Source: Hymenobacter sp. YC55
Lineage (GTDB): Bacteria; Bacteroidota; Bacteroidia; Cytophagales; Hymenobacteraceae
Direction: 5' to 3'
Length of the DNA: 64,000 nt
Assembly (NCBI RefSeq): GCF_029433095.1
Contig: NZ_JARNTX010000009.1
Location: forward strand, 1 to 64,000
The stretch's first letter is position 1, and each line of letters starts with the position of its first letter. The notes beneath the pieces were generated by a model. The model did no database searches. It saw nothing but the letters and a program-made list of their open reading frames with translations, and was not told the DNA's origin. The translations under genes were made by a program, and so were the position numbers. Positions 23,525 through 30,648 of the stretch are shown here, one piece after another.

Positions 23525-23655
23525 GTTTCTATGTGCGTTGCTTATACTTATTAAACGTATTAACTAGCATAATGTTGCATTTTTTACACCTTTATTTATG
23601 TATTTTTTGCATATTTTTTCGGCACGAAAGGTGGTTTTTCCCCTTTTGTTCTCTT
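23525..23655 (-). promoter_or_regulatory. Conserved leader element, copy 4
   Basis: Same order as the other copies: GAACAAAAGGGGAAAAA, ATGCAAAAAATACATAAATA, then a degenerate palindrome at 23571-23593 (one arm AATGTTG intact, the other AAAGGTG) and TACGTTTAATAAGTATAAGC. Confidence 0.65.
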
Positions 23656-23823
23656 TCCACAATAGGTGAGAACGCTACCGCAATAAGTGAGAATTACCTT
23701 TTTACAATTGCAAAGCAGTTCTGCTATCTGGCACCTCAACCTGCCTTATTGCAATTGCACTTTTCCTCTTGTCGCGGCTCCGGGTCCGGCCGGACTTCTC
23801 CGGCCGGACCGCTGGCCTCTCCC

Positions 23824-24726
23824 CTACTCGGCTGGTATCTCCGCTTCTCCGGCTTCGTAGCTGGGCACAATCCCCCGAATCAGGTTAGCGGCCTTCTGGC
23901 CTTGGCTGGCGGCGGAAATAATCAGGCGCTTATCATTACGTAGGGCCTGCAACCAGCTTGCAACGTAGCTGGCGCTTCCGGCCGTGGTGGTAGCTAAGTC
24001 AAGGCCCGCTGCGTTGCCTAGAAAGGCGGCGGCTAGCTCGGCTACCAATTCCTCTTTGGCGTAGGTTTCGCTTCCGAAAGCGGCCTTTTCTGTCAGCGTG
24101 GCCCGGTCTAGGCGTTTGCTGTGGCCAGTGCTGTGGGCCAACTCGTGAAACAGGGTCAGGTAAAAATCCTCGGCCGTGTGAAAGTCGCTGGCCTCGGGCA
24201 CGGTCACGGTGTCGGTACTGGTCCGGTAGTGGGGTTCACTCCCGGCGTACACGATGCGCGGGCCGCCCACGTAGCCTGCTAGTATCTGCTCAGCAGCTTC
24301 TAGTGGCGTATGTTCCCGGCTGGGCAGCTCGGGCAACTTCCACTCTACCCCGTCAATCTGCGCAATATTAAAGACGGTGCTATACTGCAAGATGGCTACC
24401 TTCTTCTCCTTGCCCTGCGCGTCCTCCTTCTTGCCGGTCTTATAGAAAACTACTGGCATCCCCTTCTCGCCCTTCCGAACGCAACCGCCCAACTCGCGGG
24501 CCTGATTAAAGGTCAGGTAATACGGCTGCTCGTAGGGCTGCATCCCTAGTAGAAAGGCGTTGATGCCTTGGTAAACGTGCTTGCTTTTATAGTTACGTGG
24601 TGCGCCGTGGGCAGCATTCCAACTAACTTTCCAAGGGGTCACGCCGTTTTCGAGGGCAACAATAATACGATTAGTTATCACATCGTAAACATCCGTGCGG
24701 GGGGCGAAGGTGGCAGCGTTTTTCAT
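23824..24726 (-). CDS. ardC: ArdC antirestriction protein (ssDNA-binding zincin)
   Basis: 300 residues. The N-terminal ArdC domain (DVYDVITNRIIVALENGVTP, then VYQGINAFLLGM, YYLTFNQARELGG) binds single-stranded DNA in characterised members. The C-terminal metallopeptidase-like domain has the zinc motif HELAH (194-198) with STGH following. ArdC protects incoming plasmid DNA from host restriction enzymes. The start ATG at 24726 lies behind leader copy 5; an extra 16-residue N-terminal extension is possible but falls in the leader. Being first in the leftward cluster fits early expression after conjugative entry. Confidence 0.9.
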   Translation of the reverse strand: MKNAATFAPRTDVYDVITNRIIVALENGVTPWKVSWNAAHGAPRNYKSKHVYQGINAFLLGMQPYEQPYYLTFNQARELGGCVRKGEKGMPVVFYKTGKKEDAQGKEKKVAILQYSTVFNIAQIDGVEWKLPELPSREHTPLEAAEQILAGYVGGPRIVYAGSEPHYRTSTDTVTVPEASDFHTAEDFYLTLFHELAHSTGHSKRLDRATLTEKAAFGSETYAKEELVAELAAAFLGNAAGLDLATTTAGSASYVASWLQALRNDKRLIISAASQGQKAANLIRGIVPSYEAGEAEIPAE

Positions 24727-24739
24727 GGCTAAGAGGCTG

Positions 24740-24865
24740 TTTATTTGCTTGTTGCTTATACTATTTAAACGCAAATAATCGTTTTAATGTTGCATTTTTT
24801 ACAACATTATTTATGTATTTTCTGCATCTTTTATGGCACATCATGTGATTTTTCCCTTTTGTTCT
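24740..24865 (-). promoter_or_regulatory. Conserved leader element, copy 5 (ArdC)
   Basis: GAACAAAAGGGAAAAA (24849-24864), a nearly exact ATGCAAAAAATACATAA, the perfect inverted repeat AATGTTG-N9-CAACATT (24786-24808) and GCGTTTAAATAGTATAAGCA lead to the ArdC start. It is the best-preserved copy together with copy 1. Confidence 0.72.
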
Positions 24866-25006
24866 CTTTCCTGCTCAGTCGGTCCCGAAAGGATAGATTT
24901 TATAAGTCATTCTCGGGGCGTTTGTGCTCACTAAGCCAGGGCAACCTAGAGTAGCAATAGAAATTACCGCCAAGCTTATATTGCTCTGTACAATAATAAT
25001 TTCCTT

Positions 25007-25049
25007 ATGTCGCAAACATACGTCACATTATGTCGTATGTTTGCGACAT
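25007..25049. promoter_or_regulatory. 16-bp perfect inverted repeat upstream of the ars operon
   Basis: ATGTCGCAAACATACG (25007-25022) is exactly complementary to CGTATGTTTGCGACAT (25034-25049), spaced 11 bases. It is the only strong palindrome between ArdC and arsR and would suit an ArsR operator, but it could also act as a terminator-like barrier at the cargo boundary. Confidence 0.5.
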
Positions 25050-25069
25050 CTACTTTGTTCTACTTGTGT

Positions 25070-25333
25070 ATGGCCTCTACCTCACCTTCTTCCGTCCATC
25101 CAGTACTACACCTAGTACTTGAACGAGTGCTACGCACCGAATGCCTCGTCTTGGAAAGTTTGCGCCTACAAACGCAAGGGGGGTACAATGGCCTACCCGG
25201 TGGTGGCGACGAGCAGCGGCTACGGGATGCTGAGCAGCGCGCTTATCAGCGTGCAGAAAAGCTCTTTGCCCAATTGCTAGCCGCCACGGCTTCTACTGAC
25301 ACTCTCTCCACTTCCTCTAATGACCTACGCTAA
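25070..25333 (+). CDS. Possible small helical protein ahead of arsR
   Basis: 87 residues from the ATG at 25070. The part from HPVLHLVLERVLRTECLVLE through QRLRDAEQRAYQRAEKLFAQ looks like genuine amphipathic helix. It overlaps the arsR start by 14 bases, suggesting translational coupling. No family recognised. It could instead be untranslated leader. Confidence 0.4.
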   Translation: MASTSPSSVHPVLHLVLERVLRTECLVLESLRLQTQGGYNGLPGGGDEQRLRDAEQRAYQRAEKLFAQLLAATASTDTLSTSSNDLR

Positions 25334-25670
25334 AACGGCGGCCTTTACCGACGAGCAGCAGCAGCTCGCCCGCGTAGCCAAAGCCCTATCCCATCCTGCC
25401 CGAGTCGCCATCATCCAATTGCTGGCCAGCAAGCAAACCTGCATCTCTGGCGACATTGCCGCCGAGCTGCCGCTCTCGCGCACGACCGTCTTTCAGCACC
25501 TGCAAGAGTTAAAGGCACTGGACCTGATTCGCGGCGAAATCGAGGGGGTAACCGTCTGCTACTGCCTTAACACGCCCCTACTACAGCAAGTCTACCAACA
25601 ATTTACGGCCTTCTTTATCGAGGCCACTTCCACGACTGCCTGCGGGCCAGCCGATGCCTGCGCCTGCTAA
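25320..25670 (+). CDS. arsR: ArsR/SmtB-family repressor of the arsenic operon
   Basis: 116 residues, winged HTH: LARVAKALSHPARVAIIQLL, then ISGDIAAELPLSRTTVFQHL as the recognition helix. Cysteines lie before the HTH (KQTC) and cluster at the C-terminus (CGPADACAC), either of which could bind As(III). Head of a six-gene rightward operon ending in Acr3, so it is the expected arsenite-responsive repressor. The start overlaps the preceding small frame. Confidence 0.88.
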   Translation: MTYAKTAAFTDEQQQLARVAKALSHPARVAIIQLLASKQTCISGDIAAELPLSRTTVFQHLQELKALDLIRGEIEGVTVCYCLNTPLLQQVYQQFTAFFIEATSTTACGPADACAC

Positions 25671-25696
25671 TTTCCATCCTTCACTTCCTCACTGCC

Positions 25697-26155
25697 ATGA
25701 AAATCTCTGAACTGAAGCAGTCCCTGCGCGGACTGGAAGCTATCAATTTCCGCCTGCCCGATGGCACCTACCTCCCGGCTCACTTCCACGTCACCGAAGT
25801 AGGATTGGTAAGCAAGCACTTCATCGACTGCGGCGGGGTCGAGCGCCGCGAAACCGTGGCCAACTTCCAACTGTGGGAAGCGGGCGACTATGACCATCGG
25901 CTGGCCCCGCAAAAATTCCTGCACATTCTGACGCTATCCGAAAAAATCCTCGGCCACGAGGATTTGGACATTGAGGTGGAATACCAGCAGCAAACTATTG
26001 GCAAGTTCGGCCTCTCCTTCGACGGTCAAGACTTTGTGCTGACGCAAAAGCAAACCGCTTGCTTGGCGCAAGAAGCCTGTGGTATCCCGAATGCTCAATT
26101 TGCGCTGCCCCAACTGCAAGTAGCGGCCTGCACACCGGGCGGCGGGTGCTGCTAA
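25697..26155 (+). CDS. DUF6428-family protein of the arsenic operon
   Basis: 152 residues: MKISELKQSLRGLEAINFRL, VPAHF-type core (YLPAHFHVTEVGLVSKHFID), then CGGVERRETVANFQLW and HRLAPQKFLHILTLSEKIL. The family is found next to arsR in Bacteroidota arsenic loci; its function is unknown. The C-terminus has a Cys-rich tail (ACTPGGGCC) that could hold a soft metal or metalloid. It lies 26 bases after arsR. Confidence 0.82.
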   Translation: MKISELKQSLRGLEAINFRLPDGTYLPAHFHVTEVGLVSKHFIDCGGVERRETVANFQLWEAGDYDHRLAPQKFLHILTLSEKILGHEDLDIEVEYQQQTIGKFGLSFDGQDFVLTQKQTACLAQEACGIPNAQFALPQLQVAACTPGGGCC

Positions 26156-26224
26156 ATTCTGGTAACGGCGCGGCCCCTGGGGTTGCGCCGTTTTGCTTTC
26201 CAACTTTCCCTTCTTCTCTTTCCG

Positions 26225-26998
26225 ATGACAATTGCCTTTTTCTCCGACGTACACGGCAACCTCCCCGCACTGCAAGCCGTGCTGGCCGACTTGGACCAGC
26301 GCCGCCCGGACATGATTTTCTGCCTGGGTGACCTAGTAGGCTATGCCCCTTGGCCTAACGAGGTAGTAAACGAAGTGCGGCGGCGGGGTATTCCGACGCT
26401 GGCGGGCAACTACGACCAGGGCATTGGCCTGGCCAGCTCCGATTGTGGCTGTGCCTACCAGACAGACACCGACAAGAGCCTGGGCGCGCAAAGCATCGCC
26501 TATACCAACTCCGTAGTGGGCGACGACGAGCGGCGTTATCTGCGTCTGTTGCCCAAGCACATGCGCCTGGACTTTCAGGACGAACCCTGTACGCTCAGCC
26601 TGCTCATGGTCCACGGCTCGCCGCGCCGCATTAACCAGTACTTGTTCGAGGACTTTCCCGAAGGCAGCTTTTTGCGCCTGCTGGAAGGGGCAGGGGCGGA
26701 TATTTTGCTCTTTGGCCACACCCATAAGCCCTACCATCGGGCGATTCCTTACGAGCACGAAGGCGAAACCCGTTACCGGCACGCGCTCAATATCGGCTCG
26801 GTGGGCAAGCCCAAGGATGGCGACCCACGCGCCGCCTACCTGCTGCTGCACCTTGACCAGAGCACGACCCGCACGGACGCTAGCAGCCTCCGCTCGGAGT
26901 TCGTGCGGGTGGCTTACGACGTGGAGCACGCCGCGCAGGCGGTGGAAGCGTCGCCCTTACCGAATGAGTACGCCGACATGCTCCGCAAGGCCTACTAG
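26225..26998 (+). CDS. Calcineurin-like metallophosphoesterase (YfcE/MJ0936-like)
   Basis: 257 residues with all blocks of the fold: FFSDVHGN (residues 4-11), GDLVGYAPWP, GNYDQG, HGSPR and FGHTHKP. These give the usual two-metal site. The start is the ATG at 26225, where the conserved first strand begins. Position between DUF6428 and a transporter inside the ars operon suggests a job in arsenic handling, but no reaction is known. It occupies the place where many operons have arsC, although it is unrelated to arsenate reductases. Confidence 0.88.
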   Translation: MTIAFFSDVHGNLPALQAVLADLDQRRPDMIFCLGDLVGYAPWPNEVVNEVRRRGIPTLAGNYDQGIGLASSDCGCAYQTDTDKSLGAQSIAYTNSVVGDDERRYLRLLPKHMRLDFQDEPCTLSLLMVHGSPRRINQYLFEDFPEGSFLRLLEGAGADILLFGHTHKPYHRAIPYEHEGETRYRHALNIGSVGKPKDGDPRAAYLLLHLDQSTTRTDASSLRSEFVRVAYDVEHAAQAVEASPLPNEYADMLRKAY

Positions 26999-27034
26999 TC
27001 ATCCACACGGACCGCGTTGCCTTTTCCTCCGTCC

Positions 27035-27478
27035 ATGAAATACCTTCCCCTGCTCGTGCTGGTATTGGCGGGCGCTGCCCTGACCACCCAATCCGCGGTC
27101 AACAGTCAGTTACGCAGTGGGCTGCACAGCGTGATGTGGGCCGTGCTCGCCTCCTACGTAGTCGGGAGCATAACCGCAGCGCTGGTGCTGCTAGCCATGC
27201 AGTCCCCGTTGCCTACCCTAGCCGACGTGAGCGGGGTGAAATGGTATGAATGGACCGGGGGCGCACTCGGCATGGTCTACATCGCGGCCATTGTTTTTTC
27301 GCTGCCTCGCGTCGGTGCAGCCAGCCTCTTCGCCCTAGTGGTCACCGGGCAACTGCTCACGGCGGTGCTGTATGACCATTTCGGGCTGATGAGCCTACCT
27401 CGTCACAGCTTTTCGCTTAGCAAGCTGGCCGGGGTGTTGCTGCTAGCGGCGGGGGCGTACCTGCTCCATCGTAAATAA
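27035..27478 (+). CDS. DMT-superfamily membrane protein (DUF606/YdcZ-like)
   Basis: 147 residues with about five hydrophobic segments: YLPLLVLVLAGAALTTQSAV, VMWAVLASYVVGSITAALVL, GALGMVYIAAIVFSLPRVGA, SLFALVVTGQLLTAVLYDHF and LAGVLLLAAGAYLL. The pattern NSQLRSGLHS after helix 1 and PRVGAASLFALVVTGQL are family hallmarks. Homologues are often half-size transporters that pair. Start is the ATG at 27035. It is inside the ars operon; the substrate is unknown. Confidence 0.82.
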   Translation: MKYLPLLVLVLAGAALTTQSAVNSQLRSGLHSVMWAVLASYVVGSITAALVLLAMQSPLPTLADVSGVKWYEWTGGALGMVYIAAIVFSLPRVGAASLFALVVTGQLLTAVLYDHFGLMSLPRHSFSLSKLAGVLLLAAGAYLLHRK

Positions 27479-27505
27479 CCCTTTCTGCTTCGGCTTTTCG
27501 CTGTG

Positions 27506-28000
27506 ATGAACCTACTACCTCTACTAGCTACGCATTGGCCCGCCGTACGCGACATCTACGAGCAAGGCATTGCCACGGGCAACGCCACCTTTGAAACGCA
27601 GGCACCCACTTGGGAAGCATGGGACAAAGCCCACTTACCCCATAGCCGCTTGGTCGTCCTGGATGAAGCCGGTACGGTGCTGGGTTGGGCGGCGCTTTCG
27701 CCCGTATCGAGCCGTTGCGTGTACGGGGGCGTGGCCGAACTCAGCATTTACGTGGCCGCTGAAGCGCGCGGGCAAGGCGTGGGGCGGCTACTGCTTCACG
27801 CCCTCATTCAAGCATCCGAAACCAACGGTATCTGGACGCTGCAAGCGGGCACCTTCGAGGAAAACACGGCCAGTATTGGCCTGCATACGCAAGCGGGATT
27901 CCGGGTTATCGGGCACCGGGAACGCATCGGCCAGCACCACGGCGTGTGGCGCAATACGGTGCAGATGGAGCGCCGTAGCCCCTCGGTCGGCATTACCTAA
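27506..28000 (+). CDS. GNAT acetyltransferase, ArsN-like / phosphinothricin acetyltransferase-like
   Basis: 164 residues from the ATG at 27506 (a GTG lies just before it). GNAT signature: VAELSIYVAAEARGQGVGRL, with acetyl-CoA loop RGQGVG, then the family-typical GIWTLQAGTFEENTASIGLH and GFRVIGHRERIG. It resembles phosphinothricin N-acetyltransferases; some operon-borne relatives (ArsN1) detoxify the organoarsenical antibiotic arsinothricin. The context in this ars operon favours such a role, but sequence alone cannot fix the substrate. Confidence 0.85.
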   Translation: MNLLPLLATHWPAVRDIYEQGIATGNATFETQAPTWEAWDKAHLPHSRLVVLDEAGTVLGWAALSPVSSRCVYGGVAELSIYVAAEARGQGVGRLLLHALIQASETNGIWTLQAGTFEENTASIGLHTQAGFRVIGHRERIGQHHGVWRNTVQMERRSPSVGIT

Positions 28001-28011
28001 TCTTACCCTAC

Positions 28012-29100
28012 ATGACAACGCTCAACCAATCTACTCCCCTCTCGCCGCCCGTTGCGGCGGTTGCCCAAAAGAAACTCTCGGGCCTGGACCGGGGCCTCAC
28101 GCTCTGGATATTTCTGGCAATGGCCCTGGGCGTGGGCCTGGGCTACTTGGTGCCCGGCATCAATGACGCGGTGAACTACTTCTCGGTGGGCACGGTGAAT
28201 GTCCCCCTGGCCCTGGGTCTTATCTTGATGATGTATCCCCCCTTGGCCAAGGTCAAGTACGAGCAACTGCCGTCAGTCTTTAAGAACACGCGCATCATTG
28301 GCCTGTCGCTGTTTCTGAACTGGATACTCGGGCCGCTGCTCATGTTCTTCCTGGCTATCTGGCTGCTGCCCGACAAACCCGAGTACATGATGGGCCTGAT
28401 TCTCATTGGCATTGCCCGCTGCATTGCGATGGTGCTGGTCTGGAACGACCTAGCCGATGGCTCCCGCGAATACGCGGCGGGATTGGTGGCCCTCAATTCC
28501 CTCTTTCAGGTGCTGTTTTACTCGGTGCTGGCGTGGCTGTTTATCACCGTACTCCCGCCCTACTTTGGGCTGAAAGGCTACGCCGTGAACATTGGCATCG
28601 GGGATATTGCCCAAAGCGTGCTCATTTATCTAGGCATTCCCTTCGCGGCGGGCTTTCTCTCGCGCACTATCCTGCGTCGCCTGAAAGGCAACGAGTGGTA
28701 CGAGCAGGTGTATATCCCGACCATTAGCCCGATTACCTTGATTGCGTTGCTGTTAACCATCGTGGTCATGTTTAGCTTGAAAGGCGAAACCATCGTGCGG
28801 ATTCCCTTAGATGTGCTGCGCATTGCCTTGCCGCTAGCCCTGTACTTCGGCATCATGTTCGTGCTCAGCTTCGCGGCCGGTAAGTGGCTGGGGGCCGATT
28901 ACGCCGAAAATGCGTCTATTGCCTTCACCGCAACTGGCAACAACTTCGAGCTAGCGATTGCCGTGGCTATCGGCGTGTTCGGGCTCAACTCAGGACAAGC
29001 CTTTGCTGGGGTTATCGGGCCGCTAATTGAGGTGCCTGCCTTAATTGCCCTGGTCAACGTAGCCTTTTGGTTCCGCCGCCGCTGGTATAGCAGTCATTAG
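28012..29100 (+). CDS. acr3: ACR3-family arsenite efflux permease
   Basis: 362 residues with ten predicted membrane helices. The catalytic-type Cys137 is in GIARCIAMVLVWNDLADGSR, and FTATGNNFELAIAVAIGVFG is the second family signature. It exports As(III) across the inner membrane using the proton gradient. It follows the GNAT gene by 11 bases and ends the operon at a large hairpin. The N-terminal 25 residues before the first helix are typical in Bacteroidota members. Confidence 0.95.
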   Translation: MTTLNQSTPLSPPVAAVAQKKLSGLDRGLTLWIFLAMALGVGLGYLVPGINDAVNYFSVGTVNVPLALGLILMMYPPLAKVKYEQLPSVFKNTRIIGLSLFLNWILGPLLMFFLAIWLLPDKPEYMMGLILIGIARCIAMVLVWNDLADGSREYAAGLVALNSLFQVLFYSVLAWLFITVLPPYFGLKGYAVNIGIGDIAQSVLIYLGIPFAAGFLSRTILRRLKGNEWYEQVYIPTISPITLIALLLTIVVMFSLKGETIVRIPLDVLRIALPLALYFGIMFVLSFAAGKWLGADYAENASIAFTATGNNFELAIAVAIGVFGLNSGQAFAGVIGPLIEVPALIALVNVAFWFRRRWYSSH

Positions 29101-29216
29101 CTTCAAAAGAGCAATGTGCAGCTTCCGAAACTACCGTTCTAACAACAGTACATAGGTCTTAACAAGAATTTATATTCCTACTCTAGTACTACTCCAACTT
29201 TTGCCTGTGGGTAGCG

Positions 29217-29267
29217 AAAGCGTAGCTGCAGTTGCGCAGCGCAGCGGAGCATCAGCAGCTACGCTTT
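29217..29267 (+). terminator. Terminator of the ars operon
   Basis: AAAGCGTAGCTGC (29217-29229) and GCAGCTACGCTTT (29255-29267) form a perfect 13-bp stem ending in TTTT. The 25-base loop is itself GC-rich (GCGCAGCGCAGCGGAGC). Confidence 0.65.
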
Positions 29268-29362
29268 TGCGCTGGGGCTTTTCCTTTGGTTCGCGGTAGA
29301 TACTGTGATGAAATGCAAGCAAAGACTGCGCTTTAGCTTAAAAAGAAGAAACTTTTTATTTT

Positions 29363-29395
29363 AGCAATTGCTTAAATTCGCAAGTAGTACCTTTG
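29363..29395 (+). promoter_or_regulatory. Promoter and candidate operator of the mer genes
   Basis: TTG at 29368-29370 and TACCTTTG at 29388-29395 are 17 bases apart, matching the Bacteroidota -33/-7 promoter. The palindrome AGCAATTGCT (29363-29372) overlaps the -33 box, a good place for an ArsR-type repressor. The start codon is 8 bases after the -7 box, so the leader is very short. Confidence 0.65.
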
Positions 29396-29402
29396 CATAA
29401 CC

Positions 29403-29786
29403 ATGACTAAAAAAGCTACTGCCTGCATCCGGGTATTCGCTGATACGGCCCGTATCGAGCAGTGCCAGGCGCGATTGGCGCACGTTGAGCCGGCCCTTCA
29501 GTCCCTGGCCTCGGTCCTAGCCCTGGCCGGCAACGAGGTGCGCCTAAAAATTCTGCTGCTACTGGCCGACGAACAGCAGTTGTGCGTGTGCGACATCGCC
29601 GACGTGCTGCAAATGACCGTCTCGGCCGTGTCCCAGCACTTACGCAAGCTCAAAGATGGGGGCGTGCTGCACGCCCATAAGGTCGGCCAGACCGTGTTTT
29701 ATGCCCTCAGCCAACCGCATTTACCCATTCTGCAACCGCTATTGGCGGGCTTAGCGGCCACTCCTTCGCTTCAATCGGCCTTATGA
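29403..29786 (+). CDS. ArsR/SmtB-family regulator of the mer genes
   Basis: 127 residues, winged HTH. LASVLALAGNEVRLKILLLL, then QQLCVCDIADVLQMTVSAVS, then QHLRKLKDGGVLHAHKVGQT. The CVCD motif at the recognition-helix entry is the metal-binding signature of many ArsR/SmtB repressors. It heads the mer operon in place of a MerR activator. Its stop overlaps the merTP start by 4 bases (ATGA). Confidence 0.88.
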   Translation: MTKKATACIRVFADTARIEQCQARLAHVEPALQSLASVLALAGNEVRLKILLLLADEQQLCVCDIADVLQMTVSAVSQHLRKLKDGGVLHAHKVGQTVFYALSQPHLPILQPLLAGLAATPSLQSAL

Positions 29787-30400
29787 ATACTTCCCCTTCT
29801 TCCAACAAACCCCTGCTCGGGGCCGGCTTGGTGGCGGCGCTGGCCGCGTCGCTGTGCTGCATCACGCCGTTGCTGGCGGTCCTGGGGGGCCTGGGCGGCG
29901 TGGCCTCGGCCTTTGCCTGGCTCGAACCCCTGCGGCCCTACTCAGTAGCCCTTACCGTGGGTGCACTGGGCTTTGCCTGGTATCAGCAACTCAAACCAGC
30001 GCCGGCCGCCGATGCCTGCGGCTGCACAGTGGACACAAAACCCACCTTTATGCAGTCCAAGGTCTTCCTAGGTGTGGTAACGGTACTGGCGGCGCTGCTG
30101 CTGGCCTTCCCTTACTACGGGGCAAAGTTGTATCCCACCCCAGTCGCACCCGTTCCAGTGGCCGCAAGTGCAGCCGGACCGGTCTGGCAAACGGCGAACT
30201 ACCGCATCGGGGGCATGACCTGCGACGCCTGCGCGAAACACGTCGAGCACGCGGTGCAGCAGCTGCCGGGCGTGCAGGCCGTGACCGTTTCCTACGACCA
30301 GGGCACAGCGCAAGTCCGCTTTGATGCGGCCAAAAGCCCCGCCGCGCAGGTCGCCCAAGCTATTAACGGCACTGGCTACAAAGTGCTGGCCACGAACTAA
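29783..30400 (+). CDS. merTP: MerTP: mercuric ion transporter with fused MerP-like domain
   Basis: 205 residues. The membrane part has the Hg(II)-relaying pair Cys25-Cys26 in SLCCITPLL, a second pair region (ACGCTV near 78) and a third helix (FLGVVTVLAALLLAFPYYGA). After a Pro/Ala linker comes a heavy-metal-associated domain with GGMTCDACAKHVEHAV. The fusion joins MerT import and MerP periplasmic binding. No mercuric reductase gene is present in the window, so imported Hg(II) would need a reductase elsewhere. Confidence 0.92.
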   Translation: MNTSPSSNKPLLGAGLVAALAASLCCITPLLAVLGGLGGVASAFAWLEPLRPYSVALTVGALGFAWYQQLKPAPAADACGCTVDTKPTFMQSKVFLGVVTVLAALLLAFPYYGAKLYPTPVAPVPVAASAAGPVWQTANYRIGGMTCDACAKHVEHAVQQLPGVQAVTVSYDQGTAQVRFDAAKSPAAQVAQAINGTGYKVLATN

Positions 30401-30414
30401 CCTCCCCCTGCTCC

Positions 30415-30648
30415 ATGCTTACGCTCGAACCAAAGGCCCCGTTGCTTACTTCCGTCCTAACGTGCCCGGTATGCGGCCACGCGCAAGCGGAGCAAATGCC
30501 GACCGACGCTTGTCAATATTTCTACGAATGCACGAGTTGCCACACGGTCTTGAAACCGCTGGCCGGTGATTGCTGCGTGTACTGCTCTTATGGCTCGGTG
30601 CCCTGTCCGCCCATTCAGGAACAAGGTTCAGGAAGTTGCTGCGGCTAA
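30415..30648 (+). CDS. GDCCVxC domain-containing protein
   Basis: 77 residues with CPVCGH, ACQYFYECTSCHTVLKP and the signature GDCCVYCSYGSVPCPP, ending in a Cys pair (GSGSCCG). The family accompanies merTP in Bacteroidota and in some Proteobacteria; it is assumed to bind mercury or act as a thiol relay. Last gene of the mer operon; its stop codon overlaps the stop of the converging IS110 transposase. Confidence 0.88.
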   Translation: MLTLEPKAPLLTSVLTCPVCGHAQAEQMPTDACQYFYECTSCHTVLKPLAGDCCVYCSYGSVPCPPIQEQGSGSCCG

